A program made the translations under genes and the position numbers. The notes beneath the pieces were generated by a model, which ran no database searches, was not told the DNA's origin, and saw only the letters and a list, made by a program, of their open reading frames with translations. 64,000 nucleotides of DNA from Inonotus obliquus (Eukaryota > Basidiomycota > Agaricomycetes > Hymenochaetales > Hymenochaetaceae). Location: positions 930,001 through 994,000 of the forward strand of contig JAJHTX010000006.1 in the NCBI GenBank assembly GCA_032164295.1, given 5' to 3'. Positions 46,635 to 58,295 of this stretch are shown here, in pieces (positions within the stretch are counted from its first letter, which is position 1; every line of letters starts with the position of its first letter).

Positions 46635-48317
46635 ATGTCCAGTCCCACGCTCGTTGCAGTGTTTTTCTTCTTCCAAATATTCGGAGGCCAATTCGGAATG
46701 GCTCTCATTCTTGGCACAGTCCTTTTTTCCAAGATGAACAAGCATCCTTTACTCGTTAGTTTCCTCGCGAGTTGGATGTTATATTCGACGGGATTTTGTC
46801 TTTTGTAAGTGACGCTCCGTGTAACTCTGGGTGTAATATACTGATCCAAAATTAAGATTGTATACGGGCCATCAGTTTGATGAGGATAAACCTTTATCCT
46901 TGTGCATAATTCAGATAGCTATGGTCCATGGGTCAACAATTTCGTGAGTTTACAAGATAAATCAGAAAGGGCTGCAGTAACTTACTATTTATGTCTCTGT
47001 AGGACGCCTCTCGCCGGTCTTGCGCTACTCTTCAACGTATGTCTGGTGGAAGTTACATCTAACACCGTGGAGAAGGTTTTGATTTGGTAATAGATTTGGC
47101 TTACTGCCCAGCGTCTCGTACAGTTCGGGTCCACGAAAGATCTCAAGGACGAGGATGAAGAAGAAGAAGACGAAGTTCCTTTTGCGGTCGTCGGTGAGAA
47201 ACGTTGGATAACGAACGCGGTAAAAAACGTTTCATCTTTCTTGCTATCACAACCAATGAGGCTCATTGATTGGTTTCATCCCAGCTGGTTACCGTTCCGT
47301 ATCTCGTGTATTTTGTCGTTGCGTTGAACAGTCTGGCGGTACGTGATCCTTTGCGAAATTTGCAATTCACCTGTTCATCGTGCATGGCAAATATTAGCTG
47401 AATATTCGCAACTCCTCCCTTGTGGGAACAACCCAGGAGACGCTTTACTGCAGCCAAAACACCAATCAAGAGTAAGTATGAAGAGAAATGTATTGACAAG
47501 TGCCATACCTAATTGTTACGCTTTCCATTCCAGCCAAGTGGTTCCGTACATTGCGGCGATTATATTGCTGTTCTGTGTCATCTTGGAAGGTGGGCATCGC
47601 AACTCTCTCAATTAGAGCACCCCTGTGATCAATATCCTGTCAAAGTCCTGGTAGTGATCAAGCTGCTCAAGTTCAGAAAGACATCCAATTGGCCGAAAGC
47701 ACAATTAGCAACGGCCGCCTTGTTCCGAATCTTCATCCGCATCGGCGTTTTCACGGCGTACGCCGTTCTGTCATTAATGTAAGTCTCGGTATCTCTTTTC
47801 CACGCCAGGCTTCGAAATTATATCTACTGCCCAGAGCTGCCATCCAATTCTGGTTCGGGCTAGGAAAAACTCGTGTGTTCGCTCACGTTATCCAAGCTCT
47901 ATGTGAGTTGCGATTAAGCCCAGTATTAGAGGCTGGATGGGTGACCTTTCTATATTTAGTACCAACCGCGGCTTTCCTGATATTTGGAACGCAAAGAGTG
48001 AGTCCAGTTGTCTGTCATTCAAGGGTTTGGCTGATATAGAATACCAAAAATAGGATCTACTCACCGCGTGGGGTATCATCCCTCTTTGGAAACGGATATC
48101 TTGCAGGAAGCCTCCGATTTCGGTCCGAGATGAGTTCTCGCGTCCATCTTCAGCAGAGCAAGGAAAGCAGAGGCCTGTGTTCGATCCTCCGAGGCCGATG
48201 AGATTCTCGACGCTGACTCCTCCGGACAGGCCATCATCATACTTGATGGGAGCACCGAGGAGCTTCACTCCAACCTTCTCCAGTACAATCACCATCTCCG
48301 AAGCCCATCGAGGGTAG
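46635..48317 (+). CDS. Seven-transmembrane family, member 5, with an acidic loop
   Basis: Separated from the main 7TM cluster by BTA1. Helix blocks: SPTLVAVFFFFQIFGGQFGM, HPLLVSFLASWMLYSTGFCL, LYTGHQFDEDKPLSLCIIQI, TPLAGLALLFN, then IWLTAQRLVQFGSTKDL followed by a run of Asp and Glu (about 47135-47170), VTVPYLVYFVVALNSLAV, VVPYIAAIILLFCVILEG, RIFIRIGVFTAYAVLSLM, AIQFWFGLGKT and PTAAFLIFGTQR. The C-terminal tail is long (DLLTAWGIIPLWKRISC, then about 60 residues rich in Ser, Pro and Thr) and ends ITISEAHRG. Both the acidic loop and the long tail set it apart from members 1-4. Unknown function. Confidence 0.68.
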
Positions 48318-49074
48318 CAGTCCATGGCGCAGAATCGTTCGGAAAGTAGAGAACCCTCCCAATGAAAGACATTAAATCTGATCCCAGGTTTGCCCCTTTA
48401 AAGTATGAGCAAACGTTGATTAGGTGTTTTAGAACAAGAACCGAAGGCGTGGAAGATATATAGTATTTCATACTGGGTTTGGTCTGTCAAGGATAAATCT
48501 CTCATCAGAGTAGAGTTCGTGATGAAACTCGTCAGCGTGAAATCAACGCAAGATCCGAACTCATGTTGATATGCGTTGAGTTGAGAGTGTGCGAAGAACA
48601 GAGCTTAAACTGGTCACCAGACCACACGAGACCGAGGAAGAGTCTTTTGATGTGAACGCGAAGATGGATGCGCAGCAATTGAGCAGGGCTGATGGGATAC
48701 GAAACGCCGCGTTTTAGAGTGAATACGGAGATTTATCACATCATAGTGACGCCTGATGCTTGATTCTTCAAGAAGGTCCGGTGGCTTGGTCAATTTCTTG
48801 TTATTTTGCTGACTATAAAAGTCGAAAAGAGTGCGAAATTAACGGCTATCGTGAACAAAGTCAATCAGAGAGTTGGAAGAGTTTTGTTTTGATGGTGGTG
48901 GTGGTGGAATGAAGAGGATGAGGAGGGTGGCGAGTGAACCGCACGTGGTTGTCTAGACTCCGTAATACACTGTGTCCCGCAAGTGTAACCAATACCATAC
49001 TCTAACTACCGCCATTGCCACCGCTGTTCCCGTCCCGTACCCCATCTTCTCTCAATCCCTTCTCTTTCGCTGAT
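48318..49074. other. Intergenic region and promoter of the PDK1-type kinase
   Basis: No supported gene. Pyrimidine-rich sequence just before 49075 is typical of a fungal core promoter. A GGTGGTGGTGGTGG run lies near 48895. Confidence 0.4.
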
Positions 49075-51654
49075 ATGCTTCGCGTCGACGTATCTGACCC
49101 GTCGGAGCCTCCGCCTCTGCCCACCCTATCAGACCTGAGCAGGAACTCTTCAGTCATTTCGTCTTCAAGCTCAAGCTCCGCAACCTCTTTAGTAGCAAGC
49201 ACGCCTCGTCCTCGCCCAATCCGCACCTTTTCTTCCCCAAGGTCTCTCAGCCGTGATGCGCCACCGACGCCCCGCTCGACGAGACCGCCAGCGTATCTCG
49301 CAAAGGAGCTTGGTCTGGCAGATGACATCGAGAACTACTCGGATCTTAAGAAACGAGCTCAGTCGCGTTCCAAATCTAGGGCTCGCACAAAGTCGAGGAA
49401 CAGTTCTGCCGGCTTCAAGCTGGATGTTAGTGATTTCGAGTTTGGCGAAATTCTCGGGGAGGGTTCATACTCCACAGTACGTCTCATTCTTACCATCTTA
49501 CATCCGGCTTGGTTCTCACAGTAACGCGCAGGTCGTACACGCAATCTATCCTCCCACAGAGCAGGAATATGCCATTAAGATACTCGAAAAAGCCCACCTG
49601 AAACGAGTCAACAAGACGCAGACAGCCATTGCGGAGAAGAACACGCTCGTTCGGTTAGGTTCCGGCCATCCGGGTATCGTGAGGCTGCATTGGGCCTTCC
49701 ACGACGAGTGGAGCTTGTGTGAGTTTGTCATTATCACTTCATTCAATCTGTAATCAAACACGCCTGCCAGACTTCGTTCTTGATCTCGCTAGGAATGGTG
49801 AACTTCAGACTCGAATATCGAGGCTTGGCTCCCTGTCAAGTCCTTGCGCTCGCTATTATGCAGCCCAACTTGTTGATGCCGTAGCATATATGCATTCGAG
49901 AGGCGTAATCCATCGGTTCGTTTGGTGGCTTTATCGATTTCGCCTCTTCTTACGTTTTTGACAGCGATTTGAAACCGGAAAACATGTTATTGGATGACCA
50001 TATGCGGCTGAAAATCACGGATTTTGGGACCGGCAAGTTACTCGAAGAAGGCTCAGACCGTGCAGGCACATTCGTCGGGACAGCACAATACGTCTCCCCT
50101 GAACTGCTTACCGCGAACAACACTTCCAAAGCGTAAGTGGTTAGCGCTTATGAATCTGGGTTGATATATTGATATTCGTTTAGTTCTGACGTTTGGGCTG
50201 TCGGGTGCATCATCTTCCAAATGATCGCTGGGAAGTTTCCCTTTCACGCGTTATCGGAGTATCTGATGTGGCAGAAGGTAAAGAGCTTAGACTATACCTT
50301 CCCAGACGGTTTCGACGAGGTCGCGAAAGACCTGGTGCAGAAATTACTGGTGAATGCAAGCGATACGTCTCTTTTTTTCCTGAGTGAGCTGAAGTCTTGT
50401 TTTCCTTTTTATTTCCCAGGTCATCGATCCTTCACGACGTCTTGGGGCTGGTGAATCTGGTACACCATATGACATGGATGCCCTTCGTCGTCATCCGTTC
50501 TTCAAGGACATTAATTGGGAGACGCTTTGGTCGGATCCAGCACCTCCGATGGAAGCTGGATTGGTAAAGAAAGAACACCATCTCTCCGAGCATAATTACG
50601 ATGTTGGCCTCGCCTGGGAACAATTAGTGGGCAACATGGAGGATGATGACGATACTAATGCACCATGGGTAGACGACAGCACCGAGCTGGTCCATGGCCC
50701 TGGTACCAATGCCATCAATAGCTATCCATTCGTAGGTAGCGGAGGAGAAATCGGGCCACATGACATTGTTCCACAGTCTGTGGCCCCCTCAAAGAACGTT
50801 ATTATGGCGGATCAGGCAGAATCACGAGGACGTCTTGGCCTTTCAGTGGCATCTGCCGGAGTTCCTAACGGCATTCAGCAGTCTCCACAAGTAATCGATA
50901 TCCCATCGCCATCGCGCGATATCGGAGCTCGCGATTCGATTGTCTCTTCCGGCTCCGCTTCAAGCTCCTCGGAAGGATCACCGGTCGGCCGTCTCAATGC
51001 ATCGATAGGGGCCATATCGTTGTTACCCGAACCTGATCGCGGACGCGATAGGGCGACGACACCTATCCAGCTCACCGTTCCTCCTGACGCGCAGTGGGAC
51101 GTACTTCTCGCGCCAGGAGAAAAGCTCGTCTTCCATGCCCCCGTTGAACTCAAGAGCCGCACCCGTCGATTAACAGCAACTTTACTACCGATACCTGCGA
51201 CACAGAATCGACCGAAAATGAGACATCTTGTGCTGACAACGCACCGGTTAGTATGTGCGAAGGTGAAACGCGGTCGGAAGGTGTCCATAAAGAGTGAGGT
51301 CCTCTTGCGAAGTCCGGGCGCTTTGAAGGAGAGTAAAGACGATAAGAGGGAGAAGGACAAAGACCGAGACACGCGGCCGGTGATTACCAGTGTCAATCCA
51401 AAGGGCCAGAGAGCTTTCGTCATCATGACGGTCGGTCTCTTCACGTTTTCCTTTTCTTTTAACAAAGGTTAATATCTTACCCACAGACTGCAAAGCCTCA
51501 GCAGTTCGCGACGGAACCACCTATGGTCCAGAAATGGATAGAAGAAATCAGCAGGTTCATCAAACCGAACGATGGGCGCCAGGATCCATCTAATGCTGGT
51601 GGGTCGAAATCAACACCCCAACCCATAGTGAACGGACAACCTGCGCGAAACTGA
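49075..51654 (+). CDS. PDK1: PDK1/Pkh-type AGC kinase with C-terminal PH-like domain
   Basis: 3-phosphoinositide-dependent-kinase-like Ser/Thr kinase, expected to phosphorylate activation loops of other AGC kinases. A Ser/Pro-rich N terminus of about 120 residues precedes the kinase domain: FEFGEILGEGSYSTV (Gly loop), EYAIKILEKAH (Lys), AIAEKNTLVRL (Glu), GVIHRDLKPENMLLDDH (catalytic loop), KITDFGTGKLL, GTAQYVSPELL (SPE, typical of this family) and DVWAVGCIIFQMIAG. RLGAGE and HPFFKDINWETLW close it. A PH-like region follows (LAPGEKLVFHAPVELK, MRHLVLTTHRLVCAKV, NPKGQRAFVIMT), ending GQPARN. Introns are near 49477-49531, 49720-49770, 49915-49965 and later. The ATG at 49075 is the first in-frame methionine. 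Confidence 0.9.
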
Positions 51655-52678
51655 CATAGACTGGGTAGACTTCATGGATCGACGTTTTTTCACTTCCCTT
51701 CAGCCTTATGTTATTACATCTCCAAGCCTTCTTTGACGCTGCCCTGCAAACTTCTTCGACTGAATATTATGGACCGTTCCCCTACAACGGCCTTGTGCTT
51801 TCTTTTTAATTCTTGGGCTTGCCGTATTATACTGTTCTCGTTTGCATCACGTTCTATTCTTACTATGGTATCGCTAACTGCATCGCACTCCTATCCCCTC
51901 TCACCTGCTTCGTTTGTTTTATTGGCTCTCTATAAATGTTATTTCGTTCGCAGAAGATTTGATACAAGACATAATATGTAGCAACGTATAGCATGTATAT
52001 CGTACAATAATATGGGAACAGTACTCCATTCCTTTCGCCGGTCGGCCTTTTCGAGGTATCCTTTCGAATCAACAGACATTGAATAGACCAGCAAGGTCAT
52101 CCGGTAGAAAGAGTTTTCGGACCATTATGAACCTAGAGCCGATCCAAGGAGTCGCTGTGCAGATAGGCGCAGAGATATCACCAAGTGGACTACTCCTTGC
52201 ATAGTTATTCTTAACTCTTGTACGGCACTACCTGTGCGTGCAAAACAGGCAGTTAGTGGCACATGAAGCTAAAACGCTCACACGCGAAGCCCTTTTAGAA
52301 GTCCAAGACACTCAAATCGAATCGAAGACTAGTGACTTTATCTGTATTTTGGATGCTAAAACCCTCGATAGAAATAGGACTGCTATACAAAACCGAAACC
52401 ACATCTCGGGCGTATCAGTTTCGAAATATACTTCAATTCAATTCTAGCGAGTGAAGCCAACCGACCAGACTAACCAATGAGTGAACTGAGGATACACACG
52501 ACCCTCTGGAACTCGGAAGCTTTCAGACGATTGGAAGTTCCTATATTCGGTACGATGATCCCACCCATCCGCCAATATTACAGAGACATAGTCCAAGCAA
52601 GGTAGACGGAAACCAAACCCCGGAACCAACGGGCATTAGTAAGTGCGAAGGAATGAAAGAATGAGTACATTTCTAACA
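51655..52678. other. Intergenic region between convergent genes
   Basis: Lies between the 3' ends of the PDK1-type gene and ILV6. A 69-codon frame (52238-52447) has no domain. Nothing else is seen. Confidence 0.4.
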
Positions 52679-53900
52679 TTAGCCCGGAGGGAGGAGGCTA
52701 GCGTCGACGTCTTCGTCTTCGTCGGCTTCATCCTTTACTTGCGATGCGATTGGAGTACGGGGCATGACCATAGTACCTACCACGAAGATGTCAGTGATGA
52801 TACAGAGGCAAAGGGCTAACAAGAAGCACCTGTTCGCGCCGACTCGATAATTCCGAATGGTTTGAGCAAGCTGAGGAACGCCTCAACACGCGAAGTTTTT
52901 CCGCTCATCTCAACAATAACGCTGTTCTCGCTTACATCGACAATCCGAGCACCAAATTGTTCCGCAAGGGTGTTGACGGAATGCAAATATTGGTGCTTGA
53001 GTCGGAGAGCTTCTGCAGCTGTGAGTGGGGCAGGAGCATTTTGAGGAACGATTGCGCTGTGTTCAAAGTTTTCGGCGAGGGCGACTTCTTGTTCGAATGT
53101 TAAGGAGCGATCTTCGAGAGCTGCGTCTGGGTCTGGGGCTGGTTGGGCGAGTGCTTGACCATGACGTGGGTCATGTGTGGGTCCGCCGAGGAGCTGGGCT
53201 TCAAGGTAATCGGGTCCGAGGATGGACACTTTTACGAGTAGGAGTTCTCGAGAGATGCAATGCGTATTGGTGTAATCCAGTACTGCCCATACTGGGACCT
53301 TAGGGATATTGTTAGATACAGTCTGACAGAAAAGAAAACCTGGTGGGCGTACGAGATCCTCCAGCTGTCTGCGAGCCTGTTCGACAACACCATCTTGACC
53401 ACTCAGTACGATACACATTCGACTAAGGTCACGGATCTCGGTTGAGCACACAACCAACGAGTCGATGTTAAATCCCCGAGCCGCTAAGATCCCCGACACC
53501 CGCGATAACACACCCGGCTCATTCTGAACAAGACAGTTGAGCACATGCCTAATAAAACGGATCTTGGGTCAGAAAAGGTTGGTTCATTATTTTGCACCAG
53601 AAGGTGACTTGCATACTTTTTATATGGTTGTAAACTCGGCGGAGGTGTATTATACAAAATATTCGTTACAGCTTCTTCAGCCGATCTCGATCGAGGGGTG
53701 TCTGTTGCAGGAAGTGGGGCAGGACGGGAGTGTGTGTATTTGTATGCAAGTGCAGATGTCGAGTCCTCAATTGGTGGAGGTGGTTTTGGAACTTTGGGTT
53801 TCTCTTCAAATCGAGCTATCGATGAGGAGAACGGTCGTGGATGATGTACCCGCAGCGACCGAGTTGGTGGTCGAAGCCGGATAGCCAGCCTCATGGCCAT
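52679..53900 (-). CDS. ILV6: Acetolactate synthase regulatory (small) subunit
   Basis: Regulatory subunit of acetohydroxyacid synthase in branched-chain amino acid synthesis; it gives valine feedback sensitivity and acts in mitochondria. Three exons with consistent phases (53617-53900, 52830-53548, 52679-52776) give 366 residues. The start MAMRLAIRLRPPTRSLR is rich in Arg and lacks acids, a good mitochondrial targeting sequence. The ACT domain follows: HVLNCLVQNEPGVLSRVSGI, then ARGFNIDSLVV and SRMCIVLSGQ. The ALS-type C-terminal domain includes RELLLVKVSILGP, ARIVDVSENSVIVEMSGK and LLKPFGIIESARTG, ending in an acidic tail (DEADEDEDVDASLLPPG). Length fits fungal Ilv6. It diverges from the MFS transporter gene. 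Confidence 0.92.
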
Positions 53901-54665
53901 TGCAGCGTCGGGTACAAGTCTCCTCGACCTTACCCAGAGCCAGAGAGTCTGTCTGAGTCACTGAGTTGTTAAGAAAAAATAATGTAAAGCACGAGCGTGG
54001 GAATGAATGTGTGACTGTGACGTATCGCGACTTGACTGACAGTCCCTCAGCATCAATCCAACATCTTCATGAAGATAAATCGCGCCTCCTCAACCACCTG
54101 TTCACTTCATGGGAGACGTTCGTGGAGCTGACTGCAGTCAGTCGAGAACTTGTTCTGAGCTGAGGCTGTATCGCTGGCGACCCTTATTACTGTTCTATTG
54201 TGACTTAAAACGAGTACCATGGCAGCCTGGCGCAACGTGAATCGCCATATCGTATAAGAGCTCTCCCAAGCTAGGATGGTACTTTTCAAAAGCAGACTCG
54301 CTCCGACAACTTCGCAGAAACGGCAGGAGTGACATTCGGATTCAAAATTTCCTTCTCGGCTTGGCGCTGATTGAAGCTTTCGGCATCCCGTTGTGCCACA
54401 TTTTCTATGCATTGTCGCGCTCAACATCCGGCGCATGTGACGCATGTCCTTGATCGGAATTCGAGGGTACAAAGCTCACGGATTATTTGCAGTCATTACT
54501 ATCTCTTGGACCACATGGTACTGTCGAAACCAAATATTAATCGATGCAAAGAGGTTTTTATGTGGAGCGAGGTAATTTTTCGCAGGACCTCGTCTGGGAC
54601 TTAAAGGGACTCGGTCTGACGTTCCGGATCCTTTAATCCCACTGTTTGGCCACTTTCTCTCAACG
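53901..54665. promoter_or_regulatory. Divergent promoter region between ILV6 and the MFS gene
   Basis: The 765 bases hold both promoters. A TGACTGACAG-like stretch and TGACTC-like half sites occur near 53948 and 54034, resembling the binding site of Gcn4/Cpc1-type activators, which often control amino acid genes; this is suggestive only. Confidence 0.3.
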
Positions 54666-57040
54666 ATGTCTATCCAAGGCGACTTGAAGGATTCTGAAAA
54701 GGTAGACGGCAAAACTTCTGAGCAGGCTGCCTCTGTTGCAAATTACGATTTTCCAGACGACATAGCTGAGAACGCCGATGGAGTTGACGGTGCTTATGAG
54801 CGTAAGAGCCATCTGAGTGAGTCGTGCTCGTTCTTATATTATACCCCAAGTTTACTCAAGGCTCCCGCATTCTCCCTTTACCCTCTCAAGTCAACGAGTG
54901 CCTCCAGCACGAGATCGGATTCGGGCGTTATCAATGGGAACTTTTCGTCCTGACCGGTTTTGGCTGGCTGGCAGATAGTAAGTGTCATCGGCATGTATCC
55001 GCTTATATCATGCCCGCTCACAACGCACAGATTTATGGCTACAGGGCGTTGCTGTCGTTCTTCCCCAGGTAGAGGTCGATTTAAAACCACCTCGGGTGGA
55101 ATATGTCACACTCTCACTTTATGTGGGCCTTATCATCGGCGCAACAATGTGGGGCAGTCTTGCCGACGTGATTGGCCGAAAGATTTCATGGCAGATAACT
55201 CTTTTTTTATGTGTCAGGGCGCTCTTTTGATCATGACCGTTATCTCTTTCATTCACACACTTGTATCTTACAGGCCACATTCGGTATCGCCGCAGGGGCA
55301 GCTCCGAACTTTGTCGCGCTTTGTGCCCTCATAGCTTGTGTTGGATACGGTGTCGGCGGAAAGTGAGTTTCCCATCCTATTTCAAATAATCTCCGATCTC
55401 ATTCCACATTCTGATAGCTTACCAGTGGATGGTATGTTCGATTGTGATGGAGGTTCTATGCGTTATCACTGAATATCCCAGGTGCTCTCTTCTTGGAGCA
55501 CATTCCGCAATCCCACCAGGTCCGTGATCGGCGATATTCTCGCAATTTCCTCAATTATTGATCCCGGATCCAGTTCCTTTTGACTTTTCTGTCAGCATTC
55601 TGGTCTATCGGTCAACTAATCGCTTCGCTTATTGTTTGGGTGTTTATCGCGAACTATTCGGACGATAGGGGTTGGAGATATTCTCTGTGAGTTGAAAAAA
55701 GTTGCCTTTCTTCTGGAAATTTATTGCATTCTCAATCTAGGTACACAATGTGGGTAGACGTGACATGAGACAGGTCCCGTGAATTCACTCATCTCGCTTA
55801 TAGGGGATGCTTGACATTCGCGATGTTCATTTTTCGATTCGTCATTTTCAATCTTCAAGAGTCATCCAAATTTCTGATCGCCACTGGCCGAGATGAAGAT
55901 GCCATCCGGGTTTTACAATATATTGCTAAGCGAAATGGGAAAACAATAACTCTTACTGTGGAGCAGCTGAAGGCTGCTTCGGATGGTGCTGTAGTCAAGG
56001 CAAGGGATACATCGAATATGGCCATTTTCAAGAAGTCGTTTGAGAGTTTTTCCATGTGAGTATCCTGGATGATATTTATACCATACGCTAACATCTATCA
56101 TATTCTTAGGGCGCACGTTCGTCCATTATTCTCAACGCGGAGGCTAGCTATCAACTCGACATTGACTATCCTTATTTGGGGGTGAGTATTTTTTGTTCAT
56201 GACCTTGTCCCTTAGTGGTTAACGAATGTCCTTCCAGGACCATCGGGCTTGCTTACCCACTTTTCAACGGATTTTTACCTCTGTACCTCTCGGATCGCCT
56301 CTCATCGGGTTCTTCCCGTGACCAAACGTATCGTGATTACAGTATCACATCCATCTGTGGTATCCCTGGATCCATTATTGCATGTATCCTTGTCGATTGG
56401 ACCCGGACTTCCGGGAAGATTGCTATCGGTGGCAGGAAGACTGCCCTTGCACTTTCTACTGTCTTGACGGGCATCTTCCTCTTCTTATTCACAACTGCTA
56501 AGGATCAAGCCTCTAATCTTGGGTACTCCTGCGCCTCCACTCTTACTCAGTAAGTCATCCTTGCCATTACCATGTTTTTCTCGCGTCCAGCGACTCACAC
56601 TTCATTATTTTCAGGAATGCGGTAAGCCTACTGCAGACTACTGTCCAGATGCAATATTGAATGAATGCTTAGATGTATGGGGTGCTGTACGCCTATACAC
56701 CTGAAGTCTTTCCGGCACCTCACAGGGGCACAGGTGACGCGATCTGTTCAGCCTTCAATCGAGTAACAGGGATACTAGCCCCTGTTATCAAGATAGTGAC
56801 AACTAATCGCGACGGGAGCGCTTCAAGCATCGGGGCAAATGCGTAAGCCCATTCAACCTAGCAGATCTGTATTCGGTCACTAATCTATCTCTGCAGTCCC
56901 GTATTTGTGTCCGCTTCGCTATTTATGCTTTCAGCGTTTTTAACCCTCATGCTACCGATAGAGGTAAGTTTTCTTTTAACTTTTTCCTTCTGGTGTAAAG
57001 TTGATTGTTTCTCCAGACGGCTGGTAAGGCGGCACTTTAG
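54666..57040 (+). CDS. Major facilitator superfamily transporter, SV2-like layout
   Basis: Plasma or organelle membrane transporter with about 12 helices; substrate unknown. N-terminal cytosolic part (MSIQGDLKDSEKVDG) is acidic. Conserved blocks: ECLQHEIGFGRYQWELFVL (near the first helix), LYVGLIIGATMWGSLADVIG with RK (the MFS motif between helices 2 and 3), ATFGIAAGAAPNFVALCAL, GYGVGGNLPVDGALFLEHIP (motif with Gly-rich helix 4), and YAYTPEVFPAPHRGTGDAIC, the PESPR-like motif. It ends LPIETAGKAAL at 57040. About ten introns split it. Such proteins in fungi are often annotated as sugar or small-molecule transporters of the SV2 type. No transferred look. Confidence 0.8.
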
Positions 57041-58295
57041 GGTTTTCAGCCTTTCATGATCTTCAAGAAAGAGGGTCACAAAGCGAATGCGACGAAGGTC
57101 AGTTTGTCGCGTAACATTATGAATTCAGGCGTATATTCTTCAAGTTGCATACCTGGTGTCTGCCGCGCCCTATTTATCTGCACAATAACTGCGAAAGAGA
57201 ATCGAACACTGCTGCGATTGCACTCGGTAACGTCCTTACCGATCCAACGCTTGTGGCCATCTGCCATCTCAAAATACAATATACGGAACAGCGGCATGGA
57301 ATAGTCCTAACGTCACCAGACGTGTTTCTGGAAAGTGGAACTTGGCTATCGAGCACTGAGGTGTTTTGTCAGCCTGGCCGGATAAATGCACTTATGTAAT
57401 CGTGGCTATGCCTATGCTTGTGGCTTGGCTTGTGGCTTGTGGCTGAGTGGCTGGCGAACTGATGCTCTGGGCTTTCATCGCCTTGCCAGATACTACTGAT
57501 TTTCCATACCGATGGTCAAGCTCAAGTGTTACTCAAGATCATTTTTTGGTGATCATCCAGATGTCTTCGCTCCTTTCTCGGATAGTACTTGTCGATTCTG
57601 TACCCTTGTGCAATTATCGGCGCGCAGGAAGGATAGCAAACCAAGGTAGAACAAGCTGTGTGGTGCTACTACGATGATGTATGTTCTTAATTCATTTGTT
57701 TAGCCGTGGTATGGATTCTCATCATCAAAGTCACTTCGAAATTTCGTAACGGAAGTATCGAGTGATTACTTCCCTTTCTCCGTTCGGAAATGACTCTAGG
57801 AAGTGCGGCTCCTATCCATCAAACATCAAAGCTATGTTTGAGACCCATGATGAATTTCATTAGCGTCGTCGTTCAATGGTAAGGTACACTCGCCCTCGTT
57901 TCAATACTAGCTTGCTTGGATTGACGTTAGTTTGAGAGTCTAAGCACAGCATAGACCATCATCAATCCTCTATCTGCGTCGATCAATCTTGCCAAGAACG
58001 GTTTTATCGTGAATACTCAGATTCGCAAACATAACCATATTATAATTTTTCACAAGGCGTACAGAAGCAAAGTAAACAATACTCAATATACGTGTTATAC
58101 AAGTACACAAGAATAGGACTATACACTATCGATAAGGAAAAAATCGTGTCACGTCGCACCAATGATTTATTAGCGCGTTTTAATCCTTATCGGAGTATTC
58201 ACACGCGACCCGACGCAGTTCCTTGTAAAACTCGCCAGAGGCATGTCTACGGAAGTACAAGATTACAAGCAAAGAGGAGGTGAGGGTGAGGGTAA
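57041..58295. other. Intergenic region, no supported gene
   Basis: Lies between the 3' ends of the MFS gene and the nucleoside transporter. A small GGCTTGTGGCTTGTGGCT repeat is at about 57418-57450, and a weak tRNA-Gly-like start at 57863 was rejected. Confidence 0.4.

Noticed and set aside
50875..51465. 196-codon minus-strand open frame
   Set aside because: It lies opposite the PDK1-type kinase C-terminal region, which has clear domain support, and has no features of its own.
57863..57935. tRNA-Gly-like start (GCGTCGTCGTTCAATGGTA followed by ACTCGCC)
   Set aside because: The D-arm resembles a glycine tRNA, but no T-arm (GTTCGANNC) or matching acceptor stem follows at the right distance.
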